From NCBI GenBank assembly GCA_030836725.1, contig JAUPLV010000023.1:1-19984 (forward strand): 19,984 nt of DNA, given 5' to 3'. Each line of letters opens with the position of its first letter. Position 1 is the first letter of the stretch. The stretch is from Pseudomonadota bacterium. GTDB taxonomy: Bacteria; Pseudomonadota; Gammaproteobacteria; Burkholderiales; Thiobacillaceae. This document shows positions 1 through 7,485 of this stretch, one piece after another. Under the pieces are notes generated by a model that was given only the letters and a program-made list of their open reading frames with translations, was not told the origin of the DNA and did not search any database. Position numbers and translations under genes: made by a program.

Positions 1-115
1 GGTTGCCCGAGCCGAAGCTGCGCGGGTCGGGCAGGCGCATGGCGCGGCTGACGATGACGGCAAAAGACAACGAACCGATCAGGTAGGCAACGGCAACAAA
101 CAACAGCGTGGTCAT
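1..115 (-). CDS. plsY: Glycerol-3-phosphate acyltransferase PlsY, N-terminal part only
   Basis: The first 38 codons of a minus-strand gene are present; the rest lies beyond the window edge. The start ATG is the complement of 113-115. The peptide begins with a hydrophobic helix (residues 2-22, MTTLLFVAVAYLIGSLSF...) and runs into DPRSFGSGN, which matches the first membrane segment and the GSGNPGATN motif start of PlsY. PlsY is an inner-membrane enzyme that transfers an acyl group from acyl phosphate to glycerol-3-phosphate, the first step of phospholipid synthesis. It is divergent from folB with 68 bases between the start codons, an arrangement common in proteobacteria. The family call rests on only 38 residues. 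Confidence 0.85.
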   Translation of the reverse strand, partial: MTTLLFVAVAYLIGSLSFAVIVSRAMRLPDPRSFGSGN

Positions 116-183
116 AAACAAGTCAGTAAAATGGCGGGCTTTGGTCGGGGTCCATGGGGCCGCGCGGTGGATAAAAGAAAACT

Positions 184-546
184 ATGGATATCTTGTTTTT
201 GCGGGACTTCCGTCTCGAACTGATTATCGGCATATACGAGTGGGAACGCAAAGTGCCGCAGCCGGTGCGGCTCGATCTGGAAATCGGCCTGCCGGACAGC
301 AGGGCCGGAGGCACCGACGACGTGGCCGACACCATCGACTATGGCGCGGTGGCCCTGCGGGTGAAGGACGCCCTGCATAACCCGCCGCGGCCGCTCACCC
401 TGGTCGAGTCGGTCGCCGAGCACGTGGCCGCCATCATCCGCGACGAGTTCGGCGCGCCGTGGGTCAAGGTCTCGGTGACCAAGTTCGCGATCGTTCCGGG
501 CATCAAGGAACTCGGCATCACCATCGAGCGCGGCGCCCGCCTGTGA
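184..546 (+). CDS. folB: Dihydroneopterin aldolase FolB
   Basis: The 120-residue protein has the normal length of FolB, a cytosolic folate-pathway enzyme that cleaves 7,8-dihydroneopterin to 6-hydroxymethyl-7,8-dihydropterin and glycolaldehyde. The N-terminal FLRDFRLELIIGIYEWER block carries the expected glutamate (about E21), TIDYGAV carries the conserved tyrosine (Y53), and SVTKFA carries the catalytic lysine (K100). The C-terminal GITIERGARL is also typical. The start ATG at 184 follows an A-rich stretch (AAAAGAAAACT) with only a weak Shine-Dalgarno. It is divergent from plsY, and its stop overlaps the likely GTG start of the next gene. Confidence 0.95.
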   Translation: MDILFLRDFRLELIIGIYEWERKVPQPVRLDLEIGLPDSRAGGTDDVADTIDYGAVALRVKDALHNPPRPLTLVESVAEHVAAIIRDEFGAPWVKVSVTKFAIVPGIKELGITIERGARL

Positions 547-1280
547 GCTTCGAACACATGGCCGCCATGGCGGCCATCCTGCTGGCGGCGTATTTCATCC
601 GCGGCATCACCGGCTTCGGCTCCGGGCTGATTTCGGTGCCCTTGCTGGCGCTGTTCCTGCCGCTGAAATTCGTCGTGCCCATGATTTTGCTGCTGGATTT
701 CACCGCGTCGGTGGTGATCGGCGGCCTGCATTTCAAGCGCGTGAAATGGGACGAGATCGGCGTCCTGATCCCGTTCGGCGTGGCGGGGGTGGTGCTGGGC
801 ACCAGCCTGCTGGTCAGTCTTCCGCCCGGGCCCATGCTGATCGCGCTGGCCGGATTTGTATTCGTCTTCGCGGTGCGCAGCCTGTTCAATATCCACGGCG
901 AGAAGCCGGTCTCGCGCGTCTGGGCGGCGCCGGCCGCGCTCACCGGCGGCACCGTCGGGGCGCTGTTCGGCACCGGCGGGCCGCCCTATGTGATTTACCT
1001 GAGCCACCGCATCCGCGATAAAAGCGATTTGCGCGCGACCTTCTCGGCACTGTTTTTTACCGAAGGCCTGACGCGTATAGTCAGCTTTCTGCTGGCCGGC
1101 TTGCTGATGACGGCCAAGGTGTGGATCGCCTATTTCGCCGCGCTGCCGCTGGTGCTGGGCGCGCTGTATCTGGGCGGGCGGGCACACGTCGGCCTCAGCC
1201 AGGCGCAGATGACGCGGCTGGTCGGCGTGCTGCTGCTGGTGTCGAGCGTGTCGTTGTTGTTCAAGGCCCTGAACGTATGA
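543..1280 (+). CDS. TauE/SafE-family permease (sulfite/organosulfonate or other anion transport)
   Basis: A hydrophobic protein of about 245 residues with roughly eight membrane segments in two repeats. The first repeat has the family signature GITGFGSGLISVPLLALFLP near residues 21-40; the second has GGTVGALFGTGGPPYVIYL. TauE/SafE proteins are inner-membrane transporters often linked to export of sulfite, sulfoacetate or related anions; substrate cannot be told from sequence. I placed the start at GTG 543 because it overlaps the folB stop (GTGA) and gives a complete N-terminus; ATG 558 or ATG 567 are real alternatives, and no start has a strong Shine-Dalgarno. The stop overlaps the next start (ATGA at 1277-1280), suggesting translational coupling. 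Confidence 0.85.
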   Translation: MSFEHMAAMAAILLAAYFIRGITGFGSGLISVPLLALFLPLKFVVPMILLLDFTASVVIGGLHFKRVKWDEIGVLIPFGVAGVVLGTSLLVSLPPGPMLIALAGFVFVFAVRSLFNIHGEKPVSRVWAAPAALTGGTVGALFGTGGPPYVIYLSHRIRDKSDLRATFSALFFTEGLTRIVSFLLAGLLMTAKVWIAYFAALPLVLGALYLGGRAHVGLSQAQMTRLVGVLLLVSSVSLLFKALNV

Positions 1281-2233
1281 GTGAGCTTGAGTCGCTGCAT
1301 TTTCAATCGGTGTCGTTCACCGGGCTGGCACCGGACGCGCGCCTGATCGTGCTGGGTGCGGTGCATGGCAACGAAACCTGCGGCACGCGGGCGATTCGCC
1401 GCGTGATCGCGGAAATCGAATCCGGCCAGCTGGCGATTGTCGCCGGCAGCGTCACCTTCGTTCCGGTCACTAATCCGCTGGCCCATGCCCGCCGCCAGCG
1501 CATGGGCGACCGCAATCTCAACCGCAATCTGGCGCCGACCGACACGCCGGCCGAGTTCGAGGACCGCATCGCCAACTGGCTGTGCCCGCTGCTGTCGCAG
1601 CACGACGCGCTGCTCGACCTGCATTCGTTTCACACCGCAGGCGAGCCTTTCGTCATGCTGGGACCGCAAGACAACCAGGGCACGCTGGAGCCGTTTGCAC
1701 GCGCAGCGGAGGAAACCGCGCTGGCGCTGAGCCTGGGCGTGCACCGCTTCGTCGATGGCTGGCTCGACACCTACGCTGCCGGCGTGGCGCGCCGCCTGGC
1801 CGCCGGCGTATCGTCGCGCGAGGCCGACGTGCATTACGGCGTCGGCACCACCGAATTCATGCGTGCGCGGGGTGGCATCGCCCTCACCCTCGAATGCGGC
1901 CAGCACGACGATCCCGCCGCGCCCGACGTGGCGTATCGCGCGATCCGCAATGCGTTGGCGCAATTGCGGCTCTCCGACGCGCCCACGCCGCCCGCCGTGA
2001 CCGAGACCGAGGCGCTGCGCCTGTATTGGGTGGTCGACCGCGCCCATGCCGAGGACACGTTCAGCTGCGCGTGGTCGAGTTTCGACCGCATACACGCAGG
2101 CGATGTCATCGGCACGCGTCACGATGGCACGCCGGTCGTGGCCGACTACGACGGCTACATCGTGTTCCCCAACCCGGGCGCCTTGCCGGGTCAGGAATGG
2201 TTTTATCTCGCCCGAAACAGCACCCGTGTGTGA
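1277..2233 (+). CDS. Succinylglutamate desuccinylase/aspartoacylase-family (M14) zinc amidohydrolase
   Basis: A 318-residue protein of the AstE/AspA branch of M14 metallocarboxypeptidases, which remove an acyl or amino-acyl group from an amide using one zinc ion. Visible motifs are GAVHGNETCG (zinc ligands H30 and E33), DRNLNRNL (substrate-binding Asn-Arg, residues 78-85), DLHSFH (zinc ligand H116) and LTLECGQH (general base E206). The C-terminal 90 residues form the usual beta-rich extension. The start at ATG 1277 overlaps the permease stop by four bases. No arginine-degradation (ast) genes are nearby, so an AstE role is unlikely; the true substrate may be a product of the GCS2-like ligase encoded downstream. 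That link is inference. Confidence 0.85.
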   Translation: MSELESLHFQSVSFTGLAPDARLIVLGAVHGNETCGTRAIRRVIAEIESGQLAIVAGSVTFVPVTNPLAHARRQRMGDRNLNRNLAPTDTPAEFEDRIANWLCPLLSQHDALLDLHSFHTAGEPFVMLGPQDNQGTLEPFARAAEETALALSLGVHRFVDGWLDTYAAGVARRLAAGVSSREADVHYGVGTTEFMRARGGIALTLECGQHDDPAAPDVAYRAIRNALAQLRLSDAPTPPAVTETEALRLYWVVDRAHAEDTFSCAWSSFDRIHAGDVIGTRHDGTPVVADYDGYIVFPNPGALPGQEWFYLARNSTRV

Positions 2234-2323
2234 ACCTTGCTCACCCTATCGCCAGACGACTTACTGGCCTATAAAAAGACTGGTAGGTGTGATTATTTTC
2301 AAGAACGAAATGAAAGGTTGAAC

Positions 2324-2812
2324 ATGTTGCATGAAGTCAGCGGCGATATTCTTTTGTCACAGGCACGGGTCATCGCACACGGCGTGGCGCCGAACGATGG
2401 ACACAATCAGGGGTTGGCCCATTCGCTGCGCGAGAATTGGCCTTCGATGTATAAGGATTTCCGGCATTTTTGCCAGACCACCCATCCCAAGGCCGGCGAA
2501 ATGTGGGCGTGGTCGGGCGCGGAAGGCAAGCGCATCGCGGCGTTGTTCACTCAGGATGCGGCTTACGATCACGGCGCCAAGCCGGGTCGCGCATCGGCGG
2601 AGAACCTGAATCATGCATTGAAAGCCTTGCGCAAGTGGATCGAGGCGGAAGGTGTGGCCAGCTTGGCCTTGCCGCGCCTGGCCACTGGTGTCGGCGGCAT
2701 GAACTGGGATGAGGTGCGGCCGTTGATCGAGAAACATCTGGGCGACCTGTCGATTCCGGTTTATCTCTACGTGACGTATCACCAGGGCGAGCGCGCCAGC
2801 GAACTGGCCTGA
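2324..2812 (+). CDS. Macro-domain protein (ADP-ribose binding or hydrolysis)
   Basis: A stand-alone macro domain of 162 residues. The N-terminal VSGDILLSQARVIAHGVAPN and the LPRLATGVGGMNWDEV block (residues 116-131) correspond to the two ligand-binding loops. The GVGGMNW form resembles the TARG1/ALC1-like and DarG macro group (GxGGLxW) more than the MacroD group, so removal of ADP-ribose from protein or nucleic acid is a plausible activity, but no DarT toxin is beside it. ATG 2324 was chosen because it has a Shine-Dalgarno (AAAGG at 2313-2317) and starts the domain properly; an upstream in-frame ATG at 2237 would add unrelated residues. The 90 bases upstream are AT-richer than the surroundings and contain TATAAA at 2270-2275, but no convincing -35 box. 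Confidence 0.85.
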   Translation: MLHEVSGDILLSQARVIAHGVAPNDGHNQGLAHSLRENWPSMYKDFRHFCQTTHPKAGEMWAWSGAEGKRIAALFTQDAAYDHGAKPGRASAENLNHALKALRKWIEAEGVASLALPRLATGVGGMNWDEVRPLIEKHLGDLSIPVYLYVTYHQGERASELA

Positions 2813-2823
2813 AACGTACGCTG

Positions 2824-4257
2824 ATGGGACAGGAAATCAACCGCACCCGCTTTTCGGAGGCGGACTTTCAGCAGTTCTCGACCCGGCTGGCGGATGAAAC
2901 CGCAGCCTTGCGGTTGTTCGCCAATGCCGGCGGGTTTGCGGATGCGCGTTACGTCGCCGGCTTCGAACTCGAAGCCTGGCTGCTGGATCATGCCGGGCGG
3001 CCCAACCCGGTCAATGCGCCCTATCTGCATGCGCTGAACGATCCGCTGGTGGTGCCCGAGCTATCGCGTTTCAACGTCGAACTGAATGCGCCGCCGGTGG
3101 AAATGGGCGCGGGCGTGCTGGCCGCGATGGAAGAATCCCTGCTGTCCACTTGGGACACCTGCCAGCACGTCGCGCACGGCATGGACACCGTGCTGGCGAT
3201 GATCGGCATCCTGCCGACCATCCGCGACGAGGATCTATGCCTCGCCAACATGTCGGCGATGAACCGCTTCGACGTGCTCAATGCCCAGGTGCTGCAACAG
3301 CGCAATGGCGCCCCCATCCGCATCGACATCGAAGGCACGGATCACCTGCGCCTGAGCCGGCCCGACGTGATGCTGGAAGCCGCCACCACCTCGTTTCAGC
3401 TGCATCTTCAGGTGCCTCATGAAATGGCGGGCCGCTACTACAACGCCTCGCTGGTCAGTTGCGCGCCGCTGCTGGCGGCAGCGGTGAACTCGCCGCTGCT
3501 GTTCGGACGGCGGCTGTGGCAGGAGACACGGGTGCCGCTGTTCGAGCAGGCAGTCGAGCTGGGCGGCCATGGCGGGCTGGCCGAGCCCACGGTGCGGCGC
3601 GTGACCTTCGGGCGAGGCTATGTGGCAGGCAGCCCGCTGGAACTGTTCGAGGAAAATCTCGAACACTACCCGGTGCTGCTGCCGATGCCGCAGACCGAGC
3701 CGGCGACCCGGTTTCCGCATCTGCGCCTGCACAACGGCGCCATCTGGCGCTGGGTGCGGCCGCTGATCGGCTTCGATGCTTCCGGGCAGGGCCATGTCCG
3801 GCTGGAGCAACGGGTGCTGCCCAGCGGCCCGACGGCGCTGGACATGGTGGCCAATGCGGCGCTGTATTTCGGTCTGGTGCACGCATTGGCGCGGCAGCCG
3901 CATGCCATCGAGTCCGACATTCCCTTCGCCGCCGCGCGCGCCAATTTCTATGCCGCCGCCCGCCTTGGGCCACAGGCCGAGCTGACCTGGCTGGATGGCC
4001 GCCAGCATTCGGCGCGCGATCTGATCCTTGAAGCATGCCTGCCGCTGGCGCGCCAGGGGCTGCGCGATTTCGGCCTGCCGGACGCCGAGGCGGAGCATTA
4101 TCTGGGCGTCGTCGAAGCGCGGGTGCGCAGCGGCCAGACCGGCTCGGCATGGCAGTTGCAACGGCTTGAGCGGGTGGGGGGCGACCTTCACCGCATGATG
4201 GACGACTACCTGGAGCACCAGCGTTCCGGTTCTCCCGTGCACGAGTGGAGCCTGTGA
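2824..4257 (+). CDS. GCS2-type glutamate-cysteine-ligase-like amidoligase
   Basis: A 477-residue protein of the glutamine-synthetase-like carboxylate-amine ligase fold (GCS2/YbdK group), which joins a carboxylate to an amine using ATP. GFELEAWLLDH (E48, E50) and SRFNVELNAPP (E86) resemble the metal and ATP-binding glutamates of this family; DHLRLSRPDV and TSFQLHLQVP are further conserved-looking blocks, and RVLPSGPTALDMVANAALYFGL fits the family C-terminus. It starts 11 bases after the macro gene and overlaps the next gene by one base (TGATG at 4255-4259). Flanking genes on both sides encode M14 amidohydrolases able to cleave amide bonds, so this may be a make-and-break pair for an amide conjugate. 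It is not the classical GshA, and the substrate is unknown. Confidence 0.75.
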   Translation: MGQEINRTRFSEADFQQFSTRLADETAALRLFANAGGFADARYVAGFELEAWLLDHAGRPNPVNAPYLHALNDPLVVPELSRFNVELNAPPVEMGAGVLAAMEESLLSTWDTCQHVAHGMDTVLAMIGILPTIRDEDLCLANMSAMNRFDVLNAQVLQQRNGAPIRIDIEGTDHLRLSRPDVMLEAATTSFQLHLQVPHEMAGRYYNASLVSCAPLLAAAVNSPLLFGRRLWQETRVPLFEQAVELGGHGGLAEPTVRRVTFGRGYVAGSPLELFEENLEHYPVLLPMPQTEPATRFPHLRLHNGAIWRWVRPLIGFDASGQGHVRLEQRVLPSGPTALDMVANAALYFGLVHALARQPHAIESDIPFAAARANFYAAARLGPQAELTWLDGRQHSARDLILEACLPLARQGLRDFGLPDAEAEHYLGVVEARVRSGQTGSAWQLQRLERVGGDLHRMMDDYLEHQRSGSPVHEWSL

Positions 4258-5255
4258 TGCTGACGCAATACGACGCCCTGCCGCCCGACCTGCTCGACCT
4301 GCCTGCCGCGCGTCTGGGCGAGGCGCTGCCGGGACCGTCGCTGATCCATCTGCCAGGCCGGCGCACGCCGCCGCTGTTTGTCTCGGTGCTGCTGCACGGC
4401 AACGAGGACACCGGCTGGCTGGCGGCGCAATCGGTGCTAAAAAAATACGCCACGATGGAACTGCCGCGCGCGCTGTCGCTGTTCATCGGCAACGTCGAGG
4501 CCGCGCGTCAGGGTTTGCGCCATCTCGACGGCCAGCCGGATTACAACCGGGTGTGGCCGGGCAGCGAGGAAGCGCACCCCGCCGAACTGGCGACGATGCG
4601 GCAGGTGGTCGACGCGATGCGCGCACGCGGCGTGTTCGCCAGCATCGACATCCACAACAACACCGGACTCAATCCGCACTACGCCTGCGTCAACCGGCTT
4701 GAGCAGGACTTCCTGCATCTCGCCACGCTGTTTTCACGCATCGTGGTGTACTTCATCCGGCCGCGCGGCGTGCAGTCGGCCGCCTTCGCCGAACTGTGTC
4801 CGGCGGTGACGGTGGAATGCGGCAAGCCGGGCACGCCCGGCAGCGTCGAGCATGCCGCGGATTTCATGGAAGCCTGCCTGCATTTGTCCGAATTCCCCAT
4901 GCATCGGGTGGCGCCGCACGATCTCGACCTGTTTCATACCGTCGCCACGGTCAAGGTTGCGGAGCAGTTCAACTTCGGTTTTGGGACGCCCGACGCGGAT
5001 ATCGACTTTGTGCCCGAACTGGATCACTACAATTTCCGCGAACTGGCTCACGGCGATATCTGGGGGCGGGGACATCAGGGCAGCCTGCTGGCGCTGGACG
5101 AAGCCGGCATGGATATCGGCGACCGCCTGTTCGACTACCGCAACAACGAGATCGCGCTCAGGCGGCCGCTGATGCCGGCCATGCTGACGCGCGACGAACG
5201 GGTGATCCGCCAGGATTGCCTGTGCTACCTGATGGAACGCATCCCTTACCCGTGA
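4257..5255 (+). CDS. Second AstE/AspA-like (M14) zinc amidohydrolase
   Basis: A 332-residue protein with the same fold as the product of 1277-2233 but clearly divergent. Key motifs are VSVLLHGNEDTGW (zinc ligands H47 and E50), DYNRVWPG (substrate-binding N97-R98), SIDIHNNTGLNPHYACV (zinc ligand H133) and AVTVECGKPG (general base E187). A C-terminal region of about 100 residues follows, as in aspartoacylase. ATG 4257 shares one base with the stop of the GCS2-like gene, so the two are almost certainly co-translated. Its stop codon touches the terminal repeat of the element at 5255-5549. The reaction is deacylation or amide hydrolysis; the substrate is unknown. Confidence 0.82.
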   Translation: MLTQYDALPPDLLDLPAARLGEALPGPSLIHLPGRRTPPLFVSVLLHGNEDTGWLAAQSVLKKYATMELPRALSLFIGNVEAARQGLRHLDGQPDYNRVWPGSEEAHPAELATMRQVVDAMRARGVFASIDIHNNTGLNPHYACVNRLEQDFLHLATLFSRIVVYFIRPRGVQSAAFAELCPAVTVECGKPGTPGSVEHAADFMEACLHLSEFPMHRVAPHDLDLFHTVATVKVAEQFNFGFGTPDADIDFVPELDHYNFRELAHGDIWGRGHQGSLLALDEAGMDIGDRLFDYRNNEIALRRPLMPAMLTRDERVIRQDCLCYLMERIPYP

Positions 5256-5549
5256 TCCTAGAAACCGCAGTTGGACGCGCTCGATGGTGCGTCTGGGCAC
5301 GTGTCTGCCGCGAAGCGACGACGATGCAGGCCGGGGCCTGCAAGGAGGAGCGAGAGCGGAGTCGTTGCCGCTTTAGCGGCCTTACGAATCCGGCCTACTC
5401 CTTGCGGGTACAAAGGCAGGCGCGCGACCAGGCGTGCCAGCGGGTGCGTAGCGGTGTCACCTAAAAGGTGAACGTGGACGAAAGCATAAAACACAGTATT
5501 CACGCGGCTTCCATTGAGGTAATGAGCGGTCAACTGCGGTTTTTAGGAT
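5255..5549. repeat. 295-bp non-coding element with 19-bp terminal inverted repeats (MITE-like)
   Basis: The left end ATCCTAGAAACCGCAGTTG (5255-5273) is the reverse complement of the right end CAACTGCGGTTTTTAGGAT (5531-5549) with one mismatch. The interior has a perfect 7-bp palindrome (GCAGGCC-GG-GGCCTGC, 5326-5341) and no convincing gene; short ORFs run almost end to end on both strands but resemble no family I know. It fills the space between the stop codons of the M14 gene and xerD almost exactly. No obvious target-site duplication is seen. A miniature transposable element or genome-specific dispersed repeat is the best reading; copy number is unknown. Confidence 0.6.
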
Positions 5550-5552
5550 GAA

Positions 5553-6452
5553 TCAACCGCGCGGGTGGTGGCTGGCGTGCAGTTGTTTCAGGCGCTCACG
5601 CGCCACATGGGTGTAGATCTGCGTGGTCGAAATATCCGCGTGCCCGAGCAGCATCTGCACCACGCGCAGGTCGGCGCCATGGTTCAACAGGTGGGTGGCA
5701 AAGGCGTGGCGCAACGTATGCGGCGACAACGGGCGGGTGATTCCCGCAGCCTGCGCCCGCCGCTTGATCAGATACCAGAACGCCTGCCGCGTCATGCCGT
5801 CGCCGCGCGCGGTCACGAACACCGCATCGGACAGGTTCTTTTCCAGCAGCAACGGCCGCGCCTCCGCCAGATAGCGCTTGAGCCACTGCACCGCCTCCTC
5901 GCCCAGCGGCACCAGCCGGTCCTTGTTGCCCTTGCCGGTCACGCGCAGCACGCCATCGTTGACATTGAGCGCGGTCAGTTTCAGCCCCACCAGTTCCGAA
6001 ACCCGCAAGCCGGTGGCATACAGCGTTTCCAGCATCGCGCGATCGCGCAGGCCCAGCGCCATGTCGGTGTCGGCGCTGTCGAGCAGGCGTTCCACATCGG
6101 CCTCGGTCAGCGTCCTGGGCAGCGAGCGCGGCAGCTTGGGACTGTCGAGATTGAGCGTGGGGTCGGCGGCGATCAGGTTTTCGCGCAGCAGGTAGCGATA
6201 GAAGCGTTTCAGTGTCGAGGTATAGCGCGCCGCGCTGCGCGGCTGGGCGTGGCGCGCAAAACGCCAGGCCAGGTAGGCTTCGATGTCACCCGACGCAACG
6301 GCGTTCAATCCGGTTCCGCGTTCCCTTTCCAGCCAGCCTGCAAAGGCTTGCAAATCGCGCCGGTAGGCCGCCAGCGTCAGGTCCGCCAGCCCGTCCTCCA
6401 GCCACAGGTGATCGCAGAACCGGTCAATCAGCGCGTTGGTCGACTTGGGCAT
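5553..6452 (-). CDS. xerD: Tyrosine recombinase XerD
   Basis: A 299-residue chromosome-dimer resolution recombinase of standard length. XerD works with XerC at the dif site at the septum, activated by FtsK. The N-terminal SAM-like core-binding domain covers residues 1-90; the catalytic domain has R150 (ATGLRVSEL), K174 (GKGNKDRLVPL), H245 and R248 (HTLRHAFATHL), H271 (GHADISTTQIYTHV) and nucleophile Y280. The start ATG is the complement of 6450-6452. It converges on the M14 gene across the 295-bp repeat element, and its upstream region contains REP-like palindromes. XerD is favoured over XerC by the HTLRHAFATHLLNHGADLRVVQMLLGHADISTTQIYTHV block, typical of XerD. Confidence 0.93.
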   Translation of the reverse strand: MPKSTNALIDRFCDHLWLEDGLADLTLAAYRRDLQAFAGWLERERGTGLNAVASGDIEAYLAWRFARHAQPRSAARYTSTLKRFYRYLLRENLIAADPTLNLDSPKLPRSLPRTLTEADVERLLDSADTDMALGLRDRAMLETLYATGLRVSELVGLKLTALNVNDGVLRVTGKGNKDRLVPLGEEAVQWLKRYLAEARPLLLEKNLSDAVFVTARGDGMTRQAFWYLIKRRAQAAGITRPLSPHTLRHAFATHLLNHGADLRVVQMLLGHADISTTQIYTHVARERLKQLHASHHPRG

Positions 6453-6466
6453 TACGCTTGCCCCCT

Positions 6467-6517
6467 CTCCCGCAAGCGGGAGATAACCAGCGACTTGCCC
6501 GCTTGCGGGCTTAGTCG
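6467..6517. repeat. Two adjacent REP-like palindromes
   Basis: CTCCCGC-AA-GCGGGAG (6467-6482) is a perfect palindrome. A second one follows at 6491-6517, with arms CGACT plus GCCCGC and GCGGGC plus AGTCG around a TT loop. Both share the CCGCTTGCGG type core and lie between xerD and the 129-bp repeat. They could act as bidirectional transcription stops or be REP elements; neither has a clear T-run. Confidence 0.5.
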
Positions 6518-6522
6518 AATGG

Positions 6523-6651
6523 CTAGGGAAGCGCTGATTAATTCGTCATTGCGAGCGTAGCGCGGCAATCCAGCGTATTGATTAAGCGGGCATTCTGGAT
6601 TGCCGCGTCGCTGCGCTCCTCGCAATGACGAATTAATCAGCATTTCCCTAG
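6523..6651. repeat. 129-bp inverted-repeat element (GTCATTGCGAG type)
   Basis: The left arm (6523-6573) starts CTAGGGAA and contains GTCATTGCGAGCGTAGCG; the right arm (6595-6651) is its near-complete reverse complement, with a short insertion (GAGGAGCGCAGCGACG form). The arms meet at CAG...CTG around a 21-base spacer. The GTCATTGCGAG...GCGGCAATCC core is a dispersed repeat that I recall from many bacterial genomes; that is memory, not a search. The right end overlaps the 3' end of ogt and supplies its stop codon. Confidence 0.7.
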
Positions 6652-7137
6652 GGGTTTCATCAAAGTTGGGGAGGGGGCGTGTTCATGCGCCAGTAGCCGG
6701 GTTTTGACATCCAGCGGCGCGCCGACGGACGAATGCATGAAACCGCCCAGCCCGCTCGCCGCCACCACGCGATGGCAGGGGATGAGGATGGGCAGGGGGT
6801 TGGAGCCACACGCCTGGCCCACCGCCCGCGCCGCCGTGCCGATCTGTTTCGCCAGCGCGCCATACGTCGTCGGCTGCCCGGCCGGAATGGCCAGCAGCGC
6901 ATGCCACACCCGCAACTGGAAAGGTGTGCCTTGCGGCACGAAGAGCAGGTCGAAAACATGAGCGGGGTCACGCCAGTAGGCATCCAGCTCGCCGGCCAGC
7001 AGGCGCGCGCGCGAGTCCAGTCGGGTGGACACGCGCGCGTCCGCCGGCAAGAAATCCAGCCGCGTCAGCGCATCGCCAATAAAGCGGGCGCCGAGGCAGC
7101 AAACCGGTGAGGAAAGAATCGCATCGTAAGTCGGCAT
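6637..7137 (-). CDS. ogt: Methylated-DNA-[protein]-cysteine S-methyltransferase (Ogt/AGT family)
   Basis: A 166-residue suicide DNA-repair protein that transfers the methyl group from O6-methylguanine to its own cysteine. The C-terminal active domain is complete: TPFQLRVWHALLAIPAGQPTTYG, the helix-turn-helix region ARAVGQACGSNP and the active site ILIPCHRVV with acceptor C121, followed by GGF. The N-terminal ribonuclease-H-like domain is short, as in Ogt rather than Ada. The last codons (LGKC and the TGA stop) lie inside the right arm of the 129-bp repeat, so the native tail was probably replaced when that repeat inserted; the catalytic domain is not affected. It appears monocistronic. Confidence 0.92.
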   Translation of the reverse strand: MPTYDAILSSPVCCLGARFIGDALTRLDFLPADARVSTRLDSRARLLAGELDAYWRDPAHVFDLLFVPQGTPFQLRVWHALLAIPAGQPTTYGALAKQIGTAARAVGQACGSNPLPILIPCHRVVAASGLGGFMHSSVGAPLDVKTRLLAHEHAPSPTLMKPLGKC

Positions 7138-7271
7138 GACGGGATTCTAGCCGAGGTGTCCGGATACGGCTCGGACCCTATGCCGTGCCGGTTATGCCCA
7201 GCGGCTGCAGCGTCCCGGATAACGGCCAGGCCGTGGATGTGGCGCGGTTTCTTTCCCCACGCCTGGAATTG

Positions 7272-7303
7272 AAAAAGGCCTAGCCTCGCGGCTAAGCCTT
7301 TTA
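7272..7303 (-). terminator. Original intrinsic terminator of the tRNA-Lys gene, now displaced
   Basis: Read on the minus strand: AAAGGCTTAGCC, a GCGA tetraloop, GGCTAGGCCTTT, then TT. The 12-bp stem has one G-T wobble. It lies 6 bases beyond the left 45-bp repeat, where the tRNA-Lys 3' flank would have been before integration of the 3.0-kb element. It is symmetric enough to work in both directions. The bases 7138-7271 between ogt and this hairpin show no gene. Confidence 0.75.
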
Positions 7304-7308
7304 GATAC

Positions 7309-7353
7309 TGGTGGGTCGGGCGAGATTCGAACTCGCGACCAACGGATTAAAAG
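7309..7353. repeat. Attachment site, left copy (3' tRNA-Lys fragment)
   Basis: These 45 bases are identical to 10319-10363. On the minus strand they equal tRNA-Lys from C32 of the anticodon loop to the CCA end. The match stops at 7354, where the base that should be A31 differs, so there is no 5' half and this copy is not a functional tRNA. Confidence 0.95.
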
Positions 7354-7408
7354 GCGAAGCCACATCTAGCCAGCCTTTATAAATCAATGCCTTGCCTCAC
7401 CCGCAACA

Positions 7409-7438
7409 TTGACACGAAGTCCCGCGAAGCCTTAAAAA
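7409..7438 (+). promoter_or_regulatory. Possible sigma-70 promoter for the 65-aa ORF
   Basis: A perfect -35 TTGACA at 7409-7414 is followed after 18 bases by TAAAAA (7433-7438), a four-of-six match to TATAAT. It lies about 48 bases before the ATG at 7486. The -10 is weak, so this is tentative. Confidence 0.4.
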
Positions 7439-7458
7439 TCGTGGGCTGCATTTTGAAG

Positions 7459-7478
7459 TGGTTACGTTTTGGCTACGG
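7459..7478 (+). other. Candidate integrase/excisionase arm site, left
   Basis: TGGTTACG (7459-7466) and TGGCTACG (7470-7477) are direct repeats spaced 11 bases, one helical turn. The 20-base block matches 10251-10270 near the other end at 18 of 20 positions. Paired direct repeats flanking the core on both sides are typical of arm-type binding sites in an attP. Confidence 0.5.
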
Positions 7479-7485
7479 AGGCCAT

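Noticed and set aside
339..1187. 282-aa minus-strand open frame rich in Gln/Arg/His
   Set aside because: It is a shadow of folB and the TauE/SafE gene, with no recognisable domain.
5258..5533. 91-aa minus-strand ORF filling the 295-bp repeat
   Set aside because: It ends in the terminal repeat and has no family features or clear ribosome-binding site; the repeat structure explains the sequence better.
7309..7353. A second tRNA-Lys gene
   Set aside because: Only tRNA nt 32-76 are present; the sequence upstream of the anticodon loop does not form D-arm or acceptor strands. It is the attachment-site remnant.
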